From assembly GCF_014205335.1 (NCBI RefSeq), contig NZ_JACHNH010000001.1, forward strand, positions 186,001 to 250,000: DNA of 64,000 nucleotides. The letters run 5' to 3'. This document shows, in pieces, positions 7,690-16,358 of the stretch. This DNA comes from Amorphoplanes digitatis (lineage in GTDB: Bacteria; Actinomycetota; Actinomycetes; Mycobacteriales; Micromonosporaceae). How positions within the stretch are numbered: position 1 is the first letter of the stretch; each line of letters begins with the position of its first letter. A model generated the notes under the pieces. That model was not told the DNA's origin. It worked only from the letters and a program-made list of their open reading frames with translations, and ran no database searches. The position numbers and the translations under genes were made by a program.

Positions 7690-9117
7690 TCACTCCCCGA
7701 TCCGGCCCTGGTCGGTGAGACCGTTTCGCCGGATCACCTCCTGGTACCACCGCGCGCTGTCCTTCGGCACCCGCTGCTGCGTGGTGTAGTCCACGTGCAC
7801 GAGACCGAATCGCTTGGCGTACCCCTCGGCCCATTCGAAATTGTCCATCAGAGACCACGCGAAGTATCCCCGAAGGTCAACGCCGTGGGAAATGGCATCG
7901 AGGCACGCGCGCAGATGCCCGTCGAGATACTCGATGCGGTCGGTGTCGTGCACCGCGCCGTCCTCGGACGGCCCGTCGGAGTACGAGGCGCCGTTCTCGG
8001 TGATCATCATCGGGGTACCGGGGTAGTCGCGGTGGATCCGGTCCAGCAGCCGGGTCAGCGCGGCGGGCTCGATCTGCCAGCCGATGTCGGTGACCGGGCC
8101 GACCGGCTCGCGGAAGGCGACGCCCTCGGTGCCCGGCGCGTCCAGCGCGGCCGGCGTGCCCGGCTTCGCCGAGACGTAGGTCGGCGTGTAGAAGTTGACG
8201 CCAAGCACGTCGATGGGCGCGTTGATGATCGCCTCGTCGCCGTCCTGGATGAACGACAGGTCGACGAAGCGGGCCATGTGCTCGCGCATGTCGTCCGGGT
8301 ACGCCCCGCGCAGCAGCGGGTCCAGGAAGATCCGGTTGTTGAGCCCGTCGACGATGCGGGCGGCCTCGAGGTCGGCGGAGTTCTCCGGGTCCAGCGGCAG
8401 GACCGAGGCCGGGTTCAGCGTGATGCTGACGCTCTGCGCCCCGGCCGAGCGCAGGGCGCGTGCGGCCAGGCCGTGGCCGAGGAGCAGGTGGTGCACGGCC
8501 TTGAAGACCGAGGCCGGGTTCCGGACGCCCGGCGCGTGGCGGCCGCTGCCGTAGCCCAGGTACGCCGAGCACCACGGCTCGTTCAGGGTGGTCCAGGTGC
8601 GTACCCGGTCGCCGAGGCGGGCGTGCACGATCTGGGCGTACTCGGCGAAGGCCTCGGCGGTGGCGCGGGCCGTCCAGCCGCCACGGTCCTCGAGGCTCTG
8701 CGGCAGGTCCCAGTGGTAGAGCGTGACGACCGGGTCGATGCCCTTGCCGATCAGCTCGTCCGTGAGCCGGTCGTAGAAGTCCAGTCCGCGGGTGTTGACC
8801 GGCCCGGTGCCGTCGGGCTGGATGCGCGGCCAGGCGATCGAGTACCGGTACGATGCCAGCCCGAGGCCGGCCATCATCGCGACGTCCTCGACGTAGCGGT
8901 GGTAGTGGTCGCACGCCACGTCGCCGGTGTGCCCGGCGTACACCCGGTCGGGCGTGCGGCTGAACGTGTCCCAGATGGACGGCCCGCGGCCGTCCTCGCG
9001 CGTCGCGCCCTCGATCTGGTAAGACGCCGTCGCGGCGCCCCAGATGAAGCCGTCCGGGAACCGCGCCCCCGATGCCAGTGGTCTGTCGCTCGACTCCACC
9101 GAGACGGTTGCCGTCAT
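7690..9117 (-). CDS. GH1 beta-glucosidase
   Basis: This 475-aa glycoside hydrolase family 1 enzyme hydrolyses beta-glucosides such as cellobiose with retention of configuration. Diagnostic features are the N-terminal FIWGAATASYQIEG, the acid/base glutamate E180 in TLNEPW and the nucleophile E374 in ITENGASY. The length is normal and there is no signal peptide, so it acts inside the cell on imported sugar. The gene is followed immediately by a LacI regulator. The ABC sugar-transport genes that usually precede this pair in actinomycetes are absent from this side. Confidence 0.95.
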   Translation of the reverse strand: MTATVSVESSDRPLASGARFPDGFIWGAATASYQIEGATREDGRGPSIWDTFSRTPDRVYAGHTGDVACDHYHRYVEDVAMMAGLGLASYRYSIAWPRIQPDGTGPVNTRGLDFYDRLTDELIGKGIDPVVTLYHWDLPQSLEDRGGWTARATAEAFAEYAQIVHARLGDRVRTWTTLNEPWCSAYLGYGSGRHAPGVRNPASVFKAVHHLLLGHGLAARALRSAGAQSVSITLNPASVLPLDPENSADLEAARIVDGLNNRIFLDPLLRGAYPDDMREHMARFVDLSFIQDGDEAIINAPIDVLGVNFYTPTYVSAKPGTPAALDAPGTEGVAFREPVGPVTDIGWQIEPAALTRLLDRIHRDYPGTPMMITENGASYSDGPSEDGAVHDTDRIEYLDGHLRACLDAISHGVDLRGYFAWSLMDNFEWAEGYAKRFGLVHVDYTTQQRVPKDSARWYQEVIRRNGLTDQGRIGE

Positions 9118-9298
9118 CCTTCACCGCTCCCTGCGTGATCCGCCGCTGCCGTGCCGGGCCGCGCCGACCGGCTTGATCAGCGGCGGGACTGTGGCGGGCG
9201 GCCGGAAACGACCGCCCTTAACCGGTACAGCGTAGAGCCAATCGTCTTCTCGGGAGCCATCCGAAAGTTGCGGAACGCGGTCCGGATTATGGGACGCC

Positions 9299-10060
9299 TC
9301 ACCCGGCCCGAAGCGGGCTGAACAGGCGTGGATCGCCGGTCAAGAGCAGATTGTCCGGATCGATCCGTCCCATAAGTGCTAGCAGGACGTCGCTCGCGGT
9401 GCCGGAGGCCTCCGCGCGGGGGTGGTGGTCGTCCGAATCCAGGATCGTCCCGGTGTCCAAAAGTGCGATCCCGGCGCCGCGCAACCGGACGAACCACTCA
9501 TAGCTCGCGTCGGTGGCGATAAGGTGCACGACGCCGTACAGATCGGTGGGGCCCTTGCGGCGGCCGGCCGGCAGCCAGGTGTCGAGCACCTCGTTGACGC
9601 CGTCCGCGGCCAGCTTCGTCTCGATCGGGGTGGCGCGGCCGGCCGCGGCCTCGGCGTCCCAGCGGTGCACCGAGATCTCGTGCGCCATCCGGCGCTGCCA
9701 GAAGCCGGCCTTGCGCGCCTGTGCCGGCCAGGTCCAGGACGGGTGGTCGGGGTCGAGCGCGTCGAGCGTCTCGATCGTTCCGGTCATCTCCCGGCGCAGA
9801 TGGTCGAGCGCCGCCGGCCAATCGGGGCGGGGATCGGGGATCACCGGGTCGGCGGGCCGGTCGATCACGCCGCGCGGCGCCAGCTCGCGCACCCAGTGCA
9901 GGGTGGCGCTGACGTGCTCGACGAGATCGGCCACCGTCCATCCCGGACACGAGGGCACCGCGGCCTCCGGGCCGGTCTCGGCGACCGCGTCCTGGAACGC
10001 GGGCCCGTCCGCGCGCAGGGCGGCGAGCCAGAAGTCCTTCGTCGCGTGCAGCCTGTTCAT
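9299..10060 (-). CDS. Maleylpyruvate-isomerase-type (DinB-like) protein
   Basis: This 253-aa protein has the mycothiol-dependent maleylpyruvate isomerase N-terminal four-helix domain at about residues 1-150 (CPGWTVADLVEHVSATLHWV near residue 40 and a later AHEISVHRWDAE segment supply the metal-binding histidines) and a small C-terminal domain. Many such actinobacterial paralogues exist and their substrates are unknown; they may be thiol transferases. ATG 10060 is chosen over an upstream GTG because the family begins close to this Met. It is divergent from murB with 66 bp between starts. Confidence 0.8.
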   Translation of the reverse strand: MNRLHATKDFWLAALRADGPAFQDAVAETGPEAAVPSCPGWTVADLVEHVSATLHWVRELAPRGVIDRPADPVIPDPRPDWPAALDHLRREMTGTIETLDALDPDHPSWTWPAQARKAGFWQRRMAHEISVHRWDAEAAAGRATPIETKLAADGVNEVLDTWLPAGRRKGPTDLYGVVHLIATDASYEWFVRLRGAGIALLDTGTILDSDDHHPRAEASGTASDVLLALMGRIDPDNLLLTGDPRLFSPLRAG

Positions 10061-10126
10061 CAGCCTTCTCCCACTCGAGGAGGACCACCGGAATCCACCC
10101 GGGGCCCGCGGCTTAGGGTGAACGTC

Positions 10127-11215
10127 GTGCCTGACGTTAGTGCTGACCACCCAACCTCCGCACCCGCAGCGCATGCCAGTTCGCTGGGGGCGTACACGAC
10201 GCTACGCCTCGGTGGGCCGGCGGGCGCTCTGGCCGTGCTGTCCGAAACGGATGAAGTGGTGGCAACCGTACGGGCCGCCGCCGATTCCGGGCAACCCCTG
10301 CTCGTCCTCGCCGGCGGGAGCAACGTCGTGATCGGGGACGCGGGATTCCCCGGGACCGTGCTGCTGCTGCGTACTCGCGGGGTGCGCGTGGTCGACCACA
10401 GTTCGCGCGGCGTGCTCCTGCGGGTCGCCGCGGGGGAGCCGTGGGACGAATTCGTCGCGGACACGATCGAGCGGGGCCTCTCGGGCCTCGAGGCGCTCTC
10501 CGGCATCCCCGGCTCGGCCGGCGCGACCCCGATCCAGAACGTGGGCGCCTACGGCCAGGAGGTCGCGCACACCATCGAGGCCGTGCACGTCTACGACCGG
10601 CACTCCGACGAGGTGCGGGTGCTCTCGCTGCCGGAATGCGGTTTTGCCTACCGGTCGAGCATTTTCAAGCACAGCGACCGCTGGGTCGTGCTCGAGGTCG
10701 ATTTCCGCCTCCAGGCCGCCCGGCAGTCGGCCCCGGTCCGGTACGCCGAACTGGCGCGTCACCTTGGCGTCGAGGTCGGCGACCGTACGGGCGTCGCGCG
10801 GGTCCGCGAGACGGTGCTGAAGCTGCGCGCGGGCAAGGGCATGGTGCTCGACCCCGAGGACCCGGACACCCGGTCGGTGGGCTCCTTCTTCACCAACCCG
10901 GTGCTGTCGGCGCAGGACTGGGTCGCGGTGCAGGACCGGCTCGCCGACGCGGGCGAGCCGCCGAGCTGGCCGGCGCCGAACGGGACGGTCAAGGTCCCGG
11001 CCGCGTGGCTGATCGAGCGGGCGGGCTTCGGCAAGGGCTACGCCGGCGCCGGCGGGGTGGCGATCTCCTCGAAGCACACGCTCGCGCTGACCCATCGCGG
11101 CGGCGGCACGACGACGGCCCTGCTGGACCTGGCCCGGGAGATCCGAGACGGCGTGCGGGACCGGTTCGGCGTCGTCCTGCATCCCGAACCGGTCCTGGTG
11201 AACTGCGTCCTCTGA
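10127..11215 (+). CDS. murB: UDP-N-acetylmuramate dehydrogenase MurB
   Basis: The 362-aa flavoenzyme reduces UDP-GlcNAc-enolpyruvate to UDP-MurNAc in cytoplasmic peptidoglycan precursor synthesis. Motifs are the FAD-binding LAGGSNVVIGDAGFPG, the GLEALSGIPGSAGATPIQN loop, SVGSFFTNPV carrying the catalytic serine, and the C-terminal AAWLIERAGFGKGY. GTG 10127 is preferred because upstream codons of the longer open frame run through the divergent promoter region and neighbouring gene. The gene stands alone and converges on the CAP-domain gene 11 bp downstream. Confidence 0.95.
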   Translation: MPDVSADHPTSAPAAHASSLGAYTTLRLGGPAGALAVLSETDEVVATVRAAADSGQPLLVLAGGSNVVIGDAGFPGTVLLLRTRGVRVVDHSSRGVLLRVAAGEPWDEFVADTIERGLSGLEALSGIPGSAGATPIQNVGAYGQEVAHTIEAVHVYDRHSDEVRVLSLPECGFAYRSSIFKHSDRWVVLEVDFRLQAARQSAPVRYAELARHLGVEVGDRTGVARVRETVLKLRAGKGMVLDPEDPDTRSVGSFFTNPVLSAQDWVAVQDRLADAGEPPSWPAPNGTVKVPAAWLIERAGFGKGYAGAGGVAISSKHTLALTHRGGGTTTALLDLAREIRDGVRDRFGVVLHPEPVLVNCVL

Positions 11216-11226
11216 GCGGCGCCTCA

Positions 11227-11745
11227 TTACCGCCAGCCGAAGACCTGGGTCCAGTAGTAGGTGCCGTTCGCGGCGCGCTGCACGCCCGTGCCGAGCGCCT
11301 TCACGCCGCAGTTGAGGATGTTGGCCCGGTGCGGCGGGCTGGCCATCCAGGCCGCCATGACCTCGTCGGTGCCGGAGTAGCCGTGCGCGACGTTCTCGCC
11401 CGCAACGGCGTGATAGCCGGCGGCGTGCGAGCGGCTTCGGAACGTCGAGCCGTTCCAGCCGAAATGGCCGAAGTCCCCGGTGGCGGCCATGTAGTGGCTC
11501 TGCCGGACGGCCGCGACGGTCAGCTCCTCGTCCTGCGTCAGGGCGGGGCAGCCGTGTCGCAGCCGCACCTGGTTGGTCGACTCGAACACCTCGTCGCCGA
11601 GCCTCGGCTTCGTGGTCGGCGCGCCGCCTCTGGCCGCCACGGTCACCGGGACCGTTGTCCCGGCATGCGTGGGTGCCGCCACGGCCCCCATCAGCGCGAC
11701 CGGTGCGGCCGCGATCAGGGCGAGACGTCGTACGGAACCGAACAC
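11227..11745 (-). CDS. Secreted CAP/SCP-domain protein
   Basis: This 172-aa protein has a signal peptide of about 28 residues (basic MFGSVRR start, hydrophobic core, cleavage near THA-G) followed by a single CAP (SCP/PR-1) domain. The typical motifs GHFGWNG, GENVAHGYSG, and AAWMASPPHRANILN followed by GTGV are all visible. Bacterial CAP proteins are secreted and of mostly unknown activity; some bind lipid or act at the wall. GTG 11745 follows a clear GGGAGGC ribosome binding site. The 114 bp upstream hold an A-rich segment but no motif that I can name. Confidence 0.88.
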   Translation of the reverse strand: MFGSVRRLALIAAAPVALMGAVAAPTHAGTTVPVTVAARGGAPTTKPRLGDEVFESTNQVRLRHGCPALTQDEELTVAAVRQSHYMAATGDFGHFGWNGSTFRSRSHAAGYHAVAGENVAHGYSGTDEVMAAWMASPPHRANILNCGVKALGTGVQRAANGTYYWTQVFGWR

Positions 11746-11859
11746 TTTCTGCCTCCCGATCCGCCTTGGGCGCGTGTTCGCCCGGCATGGCTATCGGATC
11801 GGCTTTTTAGCGGTATGTCCCTTCTTTGCCCGTTTACAACGTATCGACCGGCAAGGCTG

Positions 11860-12573
11860 TTAACCTGTGGGGATGGTGGGCGGAAGCCCGATCTCGGCAC
11901 CTGCCCCCGCTTCCGGGGTATATGTCAGCCGAACGGAACCTCCGTGCGCGGCCGCGATCGCCTCGGCCAGCAGCATCCAGACCGCCGTGCTGCGGCGGCG
12001 GTGCGGCGGCTCGGGAAGGGCCAGCATCCCGGCCATCAGCTGCTCGTCGGTGAGCTGCTCGGACTGCCGGGCGGTCACCCGCACCGTCCAGCCCTGCCGC
12101 CCGGCCGAGGCCTGGACCGTGGCGGACCGGTCGGCCGCGCCGCTGGCCACCGTGCCGATCACCGCGTAGAGGAGATCCCGCAGCAGCGGGCCGTCGGCGG
12201 AGAGTGCCGGACCGGAGTCGGCCCGTACGGTCGCGTCCGTGTAGGGCTCCCGGCTGGCCAGCAGTTCGGCGGCCTCCGTGATCAGCGCGGGTAGGTCGAC
12301 GGCGGTGCGCCGCGGTTCGAGGTCGCCGGTTTGCAGGCGGCCGACCAGCATGAGGTCCTCGACCAGCGCGAGCATTCGCTCGGTGTTGCGGCGCACGGCC
12401 GCCAGCGCGACGGAGCGCTCGGCCGGCGCGAGGCTGTCGGTGTCCAGGCTCTCGGTGAACGACGCGATGGTGGTCAGCGGCGTCCGCAACTCGTGCGAGA
12501 CGACCGCGAGGAACCGGGCCTGCTGGGCTCCGCCCTCGGGTGCCCGCGGCGGCGTACCGGGTTCGGGGGTCAT
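11860..12573 (-). CDS. Soluble histidine kinase with degenerate ATP-binding domain
   Basis: This 237-aa protein has no membrane segment or sensor domain. Residues 20-85 form a HisKA dimerisation domain with the phospho-acceptor H27 in VVSHELRTPL. The region that should be HATPase_c lacks the usual N-box asparagines (the segment reads LLRDLLYAVIGTV) and has no DxGxG G1 box; only a late G2-like helix region (AVWMLLAEAIAAAHGG) remains recognisable. It may be a phosphotransfer or scaffold protein rather than an active kinase. It is divergent from the OmpR-type response regulator gene, its probable partner. Confidence 0.75.
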   Translation of the reverse strand: MTPEPGTPPRAPEGGAQQARFLAVVSHELRTPLTTIASFTESLDTDSLAPAERSVALAAVRRNTERMLALVEDLMLVGRLQTGDLEPRRTAVDLPALITEAAELLASREPYTDATVRADSGPALSADGPLLRDLLYAVIGTVASGAADRSATVQASAGRQGWTVRVTARQSEQLTDEQLMAGMLALPEPPHRRRSTAVWMLLAEAIAAAHGGSVRLTYTPEAGAGAEIGLPPTIPTG

Positions 12574-12795
12574 CGAACCCTCACCGATCGGCCCGGCGGC
12601 GGAAGCGCACGCTGAACTATAACTTTCCGTATATGAACCGACACGTCACGCTATCGTGGTTTTGGACATTTCATCTTTCCGCCCTCCGCGTCAGCGGGGG
12701 ACGCAGGCAAGACGCTGACCGATGCAGCCACCGTGCCGCGGCGGCCGGGCAGCCGCGTCTGGCGACGCAGGGTTGGGGGTCACGGTGGTTAGAGC
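12574..12795. other. Divergent intergenic region
   Basis: These 222 bp separate the kinase (left) and response-regulator (right) starts. The part near 12610-12670 is AT-richer than the surroundings and probably holds promoters. I see no sigma-28-type promoter and no repeated operator. Confidence 0.4.
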
Positions 12796-13494
12796 ATGAG
12801 CAGGTTGCTCGTGGTCGAGGACGACCCGGACATCGCGTTGGCCCTGCGGCTCTTGTTCAGCCGGGCCGGCTATGAGGTGGCGCACGCCGGTGACGGCCGC
12901 GCCGGCCTCAAGGAGGCCTACGCCGAACACCCCGACCTGGTGGTGCTCGACGTCGGCCTGCCGGAGATGGACGGCTGGCAGGTCCTCGAGCGGCTCCGGG
13001 ACGTCTCGGACGTGCCGGTGCTGGTGCTCACCGCGCACGGCCAGGAGGCCGAGAAGGTACGCGGCCTGCGCGGCGGGGCCGACGACTACCTCACCAAGCC
13101 GTTCGCCAACAACGAGCTGCTCGCCCGGGTGGAGGCGCTGCTGCGCCGCTCGTCCAGCGGGCAGAACAGCTGGGCCAGCCAGATCTACGACGACGGGCTG
13201 GTGCACCTCGACCCGACCAAGCGCAGGGTCTACGTCAAGGGAGACGAGAAGCGCCTGACACCCACCGAGTTCCGGCTGCTCAACGCCCTTGTTCGGCACG
13301 CGGGCGCGGTGCTGAGCCCGAACCAGCTGCTTACCCAGGCCTGGGACGACCCGACCGGCATCGGCCAGGAACGGGTCAAGTTCGCCGTCCTGCGGCTACG
13401 CCGCAAGCTCGGCTGGTCGGACCCCGATGAGTCACCCATCGAATCCGTGCGCGGATTCGGCTACCGCTACCGGCGTGCTGGAGGCGACACCTGA
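12796..13494 (+). CDS. OmpR-family response regulator
   Basis: The 232-aa protein has a receiver domain (residues 1-118; acidic pair E8/D9/D10, phospho-acceptor D52 in LDVGLPEMDG, T79, K101 in TKPF) and a C-terminal winged-helix trans_reg_C domain (about 130-228) ending in the family signature VRGFGYRYR. It is a DNA-binding transcription factor controlled by phosphorylation. It lies between a degenerate histidine kinase gene and cheA, 85 bp upstream of the latter. A link to flagellar control is suggested only by position. Confidence 0.93.
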   Translation: MSRLLVVEDDPDIALALRLLFSRAGYEVAHAGDGRAGLKEAYAEHPDLVVLDVGLPEMDGWQVLERLRDVSDVPVLVLTAHGQEAEKVRGLRGGADDYLTKPFANNELLARVEALLRRSSSGQNSWASQIYDDGLVHLDPTKRRVYVKGDEKRLTPTEFRLLNALVRHAGAVLSPNQLLTQAWDDPTGIGQERVKFAVLRLRRKLGWSDPDESPIESVRGFGYRYRRAGGDT

Positions 13495-13521
13495 GCCGGG
13501 CGAGGTAGCAGTCCTGGTGTC

Positions 13522-13547
13522 CTCAGATGAGGAGCCGGTGGGTCGAT
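13522..13547 (+). promoter_or_regulatory. Sigma-28-like promoter of the chemotaxis operon (weaker match)
   Basis: CTCA (13522-13525), a 16-bp spacer and GTCGAT (13542-13547) match the CTCA-N16-GCCGA pattern of other flagellar promoters in this window with one mismatch in the -10 box. Transcription would start about 25 bp before the cheA GTG. Confidence 0.55.
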
Positions 13548-13579
13548 GAGGGCAGTGGGCAACGAGCAGGAGGTAAGTC

Positions 13580-15919
13580 GTGGAAGACCTTGGTGAGATC
13601 GTCGGCGAGTTCCTCATGGAAAGCCACGAGAACCTGGACCAGATCGACCGGGATCTCGTCGCGTTGGAACAGGAGCCGGGATCGCGTGACCTGATCTCAC
13701 GCATCTTCCGGGCAATCCACACGATCAAGGGCACGAGCGGGTTCCTGGCCTTCACTCGGCTCGAGACGCTCGCCCACGCCGGCGAGTCGCTGCTGTCGCG
13801 CCTGCGCGACGGCGTGCAGCCGGTGACGCCGACCACCATCACGACCCTGCTCGCCACGATCGACGGCGTCCGCGCGCTGCTCGAGGCGATCGAGCAGGAC
13901 GGCAACGAGGGCGAAGTCGACGTCGAGGCCATCATCGCCGCGGTGCACGCCCAGATGAACGTGACCGGCGCGGAGGCCGGCGTCGTGGCCATGCCGGCGG
14001 CGCACACCGAGGCACCGGAGCCGCTCGAGGAGCTGCCCGTACGCACGGCGCCCGAGCCCGTCGAGGGGCAGCGCAGGCCGCTCGGCGAGATGCTCGTCGA
14101 GTCCGGTGCCGCCGCGCCCGGTGACGTCGGCTCCGCGCTACAGCAGCAGCTGGAGGGCGACGAGCGCAAGCTCGGCGCGATCCTGCTGGAGGAGGGCAAG
14201 GCCGCACCGGCCGCCGTCAACGAGGCCCTTCAGGCGCAGACGCCCAAGCGCAGCGTCGCCGACAGCGCGATCCGGGTCGACGTCGACCTGCTGGACGGCC
14301 TGATGAACCTGGTCGGCGAGCTGGTGCTCGCGCGCAACCAGCTGGTCCGCGGCGTGATGGAGACCGGCGACTCCGGCCTGGTCCGTAGCGCCCAGCGGCT
14401 CGGCATGATCACCAGTGAGCTGCAAGAGGGCATCATGAAGACCCGGATGCAGCCGATCGAGCACATCTGGTCGAAGCTTCCCCGGGTCATCCGTGACCTG
14501 AGCCAGTCGCTCGGCAAGAAGGTCGAGCTGGTCATGGAGGGCAAGGAGACCGAGCTCGACCGCAGCCTGCTGGAGGCGGTCAAGGACCCGCTGACCCACC
14601 TGGTGCGCAACGCCGTGGACCACGGCATCGAGGAGTCGGACAAGCGGGTCGCCGCCGGCAAGTCGCCGGAGGGCACGCTGACCCTGCGGGCCTACCACGA
14701 GGGCGGGCACGTCGCGGTCGACGTGGCCGACGACGGCGCCGGCATGGACGTGAACCGGATCGCCGAGAAGGCGATCGAGAAGGGCCTGCTCCGCCCCGAG
14801 CAGGTGGCCACCATGGACAAGCGCGAGATCATGGCCATGGTCTTCCAGCCGGGCTTCTCCACCGCGGCGAAGGTGACGAACGTGTCCGGCCGCGGCGTCG
14901 GCATGGACGTGGTCAAGACCAACATCGAGCGGATCGGCGGCGCGGTCAGCGTCGACTCGACGCTGGGCGAGGGCACGGTCTGGCGCCTCACCATCCCGCT
15001 GACCCTGGCGATCATCCAGGCGCTGACCGTCGACTGCGGCGACCAGCGCTACGTGGTGCCGCAGGTCGCGGTCCTCGAGCTGGTCTTCATCGACGGCCAG
15101 TCCACGAAGATCGAGTACGCCTCCGGCGCGCCGGTGTACCGGCTGCGCGGCAAGCTGCTGCCGCTGGTCCGCCTGGACCGGGCCCTCGGCCTGGACGTCG
15201 GCGGCGACCAGGGCGTCTACATCATGGTTCTGCACGCCGACGGCCGCCGCTTCGGGCTGGTCGTCGACCGCGTCCTCAACACCGAGGAGGTCGTGGTCAA
15301 GGCACTCAACAGCCGCTTCAAGGACATCGGCCTGTACGCCGGCGCGACGATCCTCGGCGACGGCAAGGTCGGCCTCATCCTCGACATCTCCTCATTGGCC
15401 CGCCGCTCGCACCTGACGGCCGAGTCCGACCGCGAGAACCTGGTCGGCACGTCACGCGCCGGCGCCGGTGCCGGTACGGGCGAACGCCTGCTGGTCACCG
15501 CGGTCGGCGAGCGCCGGGTCGCGATCCCGCTGGACGCGGTCACCCGGCTCGAGGAGTTCCCGCGGGACCGCATCGAGCACGCCGGTTCGCGCGAGGTCGT
15601 GCAGTACCGGGGACAGATCCTGCCGCTGGTGCGCCTGTCGCACCTGCTCGGGGCGTACAGCGAGATGGAGGAGGGTGAGACGGTGTCCGTTGTCGTGTAC
15701 AGCGAGGGCCAGCGCAGCGTGGCCCTGGTCGTGGACCGGATCGTCGACATCGCCGAGAACTCGACGACGGCGCGCCGGGAGGCGGAGGAGGACGGCCTGG
15801 TCGGCACCGCGGTGATCCAGCAGCGGGTGACCGAACTGCTCGACGTACGCCGGGCCATCCTCGCCGCGGATCCGAACTTCTACACCGAGTCGGCCGACGA
15901 GATGCTGGTGGAGGCCTGA
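13580..15919 (+). CDS. cheA: Chemotaxis histidine kinase CheA with two CheW-like domains
   Basis: This 779-aa protein is the central chemotaxis kinase, phosphorylating CheY and CheB. Domains in order: Hpt P1 (1-110, phospho-acceptor H47 in AIHTIKGTSGFL); a linker (about 140-225) with repeated LGEMLVESG/LGAILLEEGK units in place of a canonical P2; P3 dimerisation (about 228-290); P4 ATPase (N-box VRNAVDHGIE); P5 CheW-like (about 480-610); then a second CheW-like domain (about 637-770) where most CheA proteins end after one. The GTG start has AGGAGG 6 bp upstream. It is the first gene of a nine-gene operon. Confidence 0.96.
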   Translation: MEDLGEIVGEFLMESHENLDQIDRDLVALEQEPGSRDLISRIFRAIHTIKGTSGFLAFTRLETLAHAGESLLSRLRDGVQPVTPTTITTLLATIDGVRALLEAIEQDGNEGEVDVEAIIAAVHAQMNVTGAEAGVVAMPAAHTEAPEPLEELPVRTAPEPVEGQRRPLGEMLVESGAAAPGDVGSALQQQLEGDERKLGAILLEEGKAAPAAVNEALQAQTPKRSVADSAIRVDVDLLDGLMNLVGELVLARNQLVRGVMETGDSGLVRSAQRLGMITSELQEGIMKTRMQPIEHIWSKLPRVIRDLSQSLGKKVELVMEGKETELDRSLLEAVKDPLTHLVRNAVDHGIEESDKRVAAGKSPEGTLTLRAYHEGGHVAVDVADDGAGMDVNRIAEKAIEKGLLRPEQVATMDKREIMAMVFQPGFSTAAKVTNVSGRGVGMDVVKTNIERIGGAVSVDSTLGEGTVWRLTIPLTLAIIQALTVDCGDQRYVVPQVAVLELVFIDGQSTKIEYASGAPVYRLRGKLLPLVRLDRALGLDVGGDQGVYIMVLHADGRRFGLVVDRVLNTEEVVVKALNSRFKDIGLYAGATILGDGKVGLILDISSLARRSHLTAESDRENLVGTSRAGAGAGTGERLLVTAVGERRVAIPLDAVTRLEEFPRDRIEHAGSREVVQYRGQILPLVRLSHLLGAYSEMEEGETVSVVVYSEGQRSVALVVDRIVDIAENSTTARREAEEDGLVGTAVIQQRVTELLDVRRAILAADPNFYTESADEMLVEA

Positions 15920-15920
15920 G

Positions 15921-16358
15921 ATGGCAAGCCGTCAATTCGCGACCTTCGAGGTGGCAGACCAGCTGTTCGGCGTCGAGGTGGACACCGTTCAGGAGGTTCT
16001 CTCCTACAACGAGTACACCCCGGTGCCGCTCGCGCCGCCGGCGGTCGGCGGGCTGTTCAACCTGCGTGGCCAGGTGATCGCCGCGGTGGACCTGCGGGTG
16101 CAGCTGGGCCTGGCCCGGCAGGCCATGGAGGGGCCGGTGATGAACGTGATCCTGCGGGGTGACGGCGAGCCGGTCAGCCTGCTTGTCGACCGGATCGGCG
16201 AGGTCGTCGACCTCGACGACGAGGCGTTCGAGCCGCCGCCGGACACGCTCAGCGGCCCGACCCGGGAGCTGGTGGTCGGCACCTTCAAGCTTGACGGGCG
16301 GCTGATGCTCGCCCTCGACGTCAACCAGGCGGTCGACACCTATCGAGCCACTACCTGA
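15921..16358 (+). CDS. cheW: Chemotaxis coupling protein CheW
   Basis: The 145-aa protein is a single CheW domain that links methyl-accepting receptors to CheA at the membrane arrays. Recognisable are the opening strand FATFEVADQLFGVEV, the GLFNLRGQVIAAVDLR core with the conserved NLRG, and LLVDRIGEVVDL. It starts 1 bp after the cheA stop and its own stop overlaps the next start (TGATG). Confidence 0.95.
   Translation: MASRQFATFEVADQLFGVEVDTVQEVLSYNEYTPVPLAPPAVGGLFNLRGQVIAAVDLRVQLGLARQAMEGPVMNVILRGDGEPVSLLVDRIGEVVDLDDEAFEPPPDTLSGPTRELVVGTFKLDGRLMLALDVNQAVDTYRATT

Noticed and set aside
11746..11859. Possible riboswitch (c-di-AMP or c-di-GMP type) upstream of the CAP-domain gene
   Set aside because: Short pieces such as GGGCAAA and AAAAGCC recall GEMM elements, but the order and conserved core do not fit, and the region is too short for a ydaO-type element.
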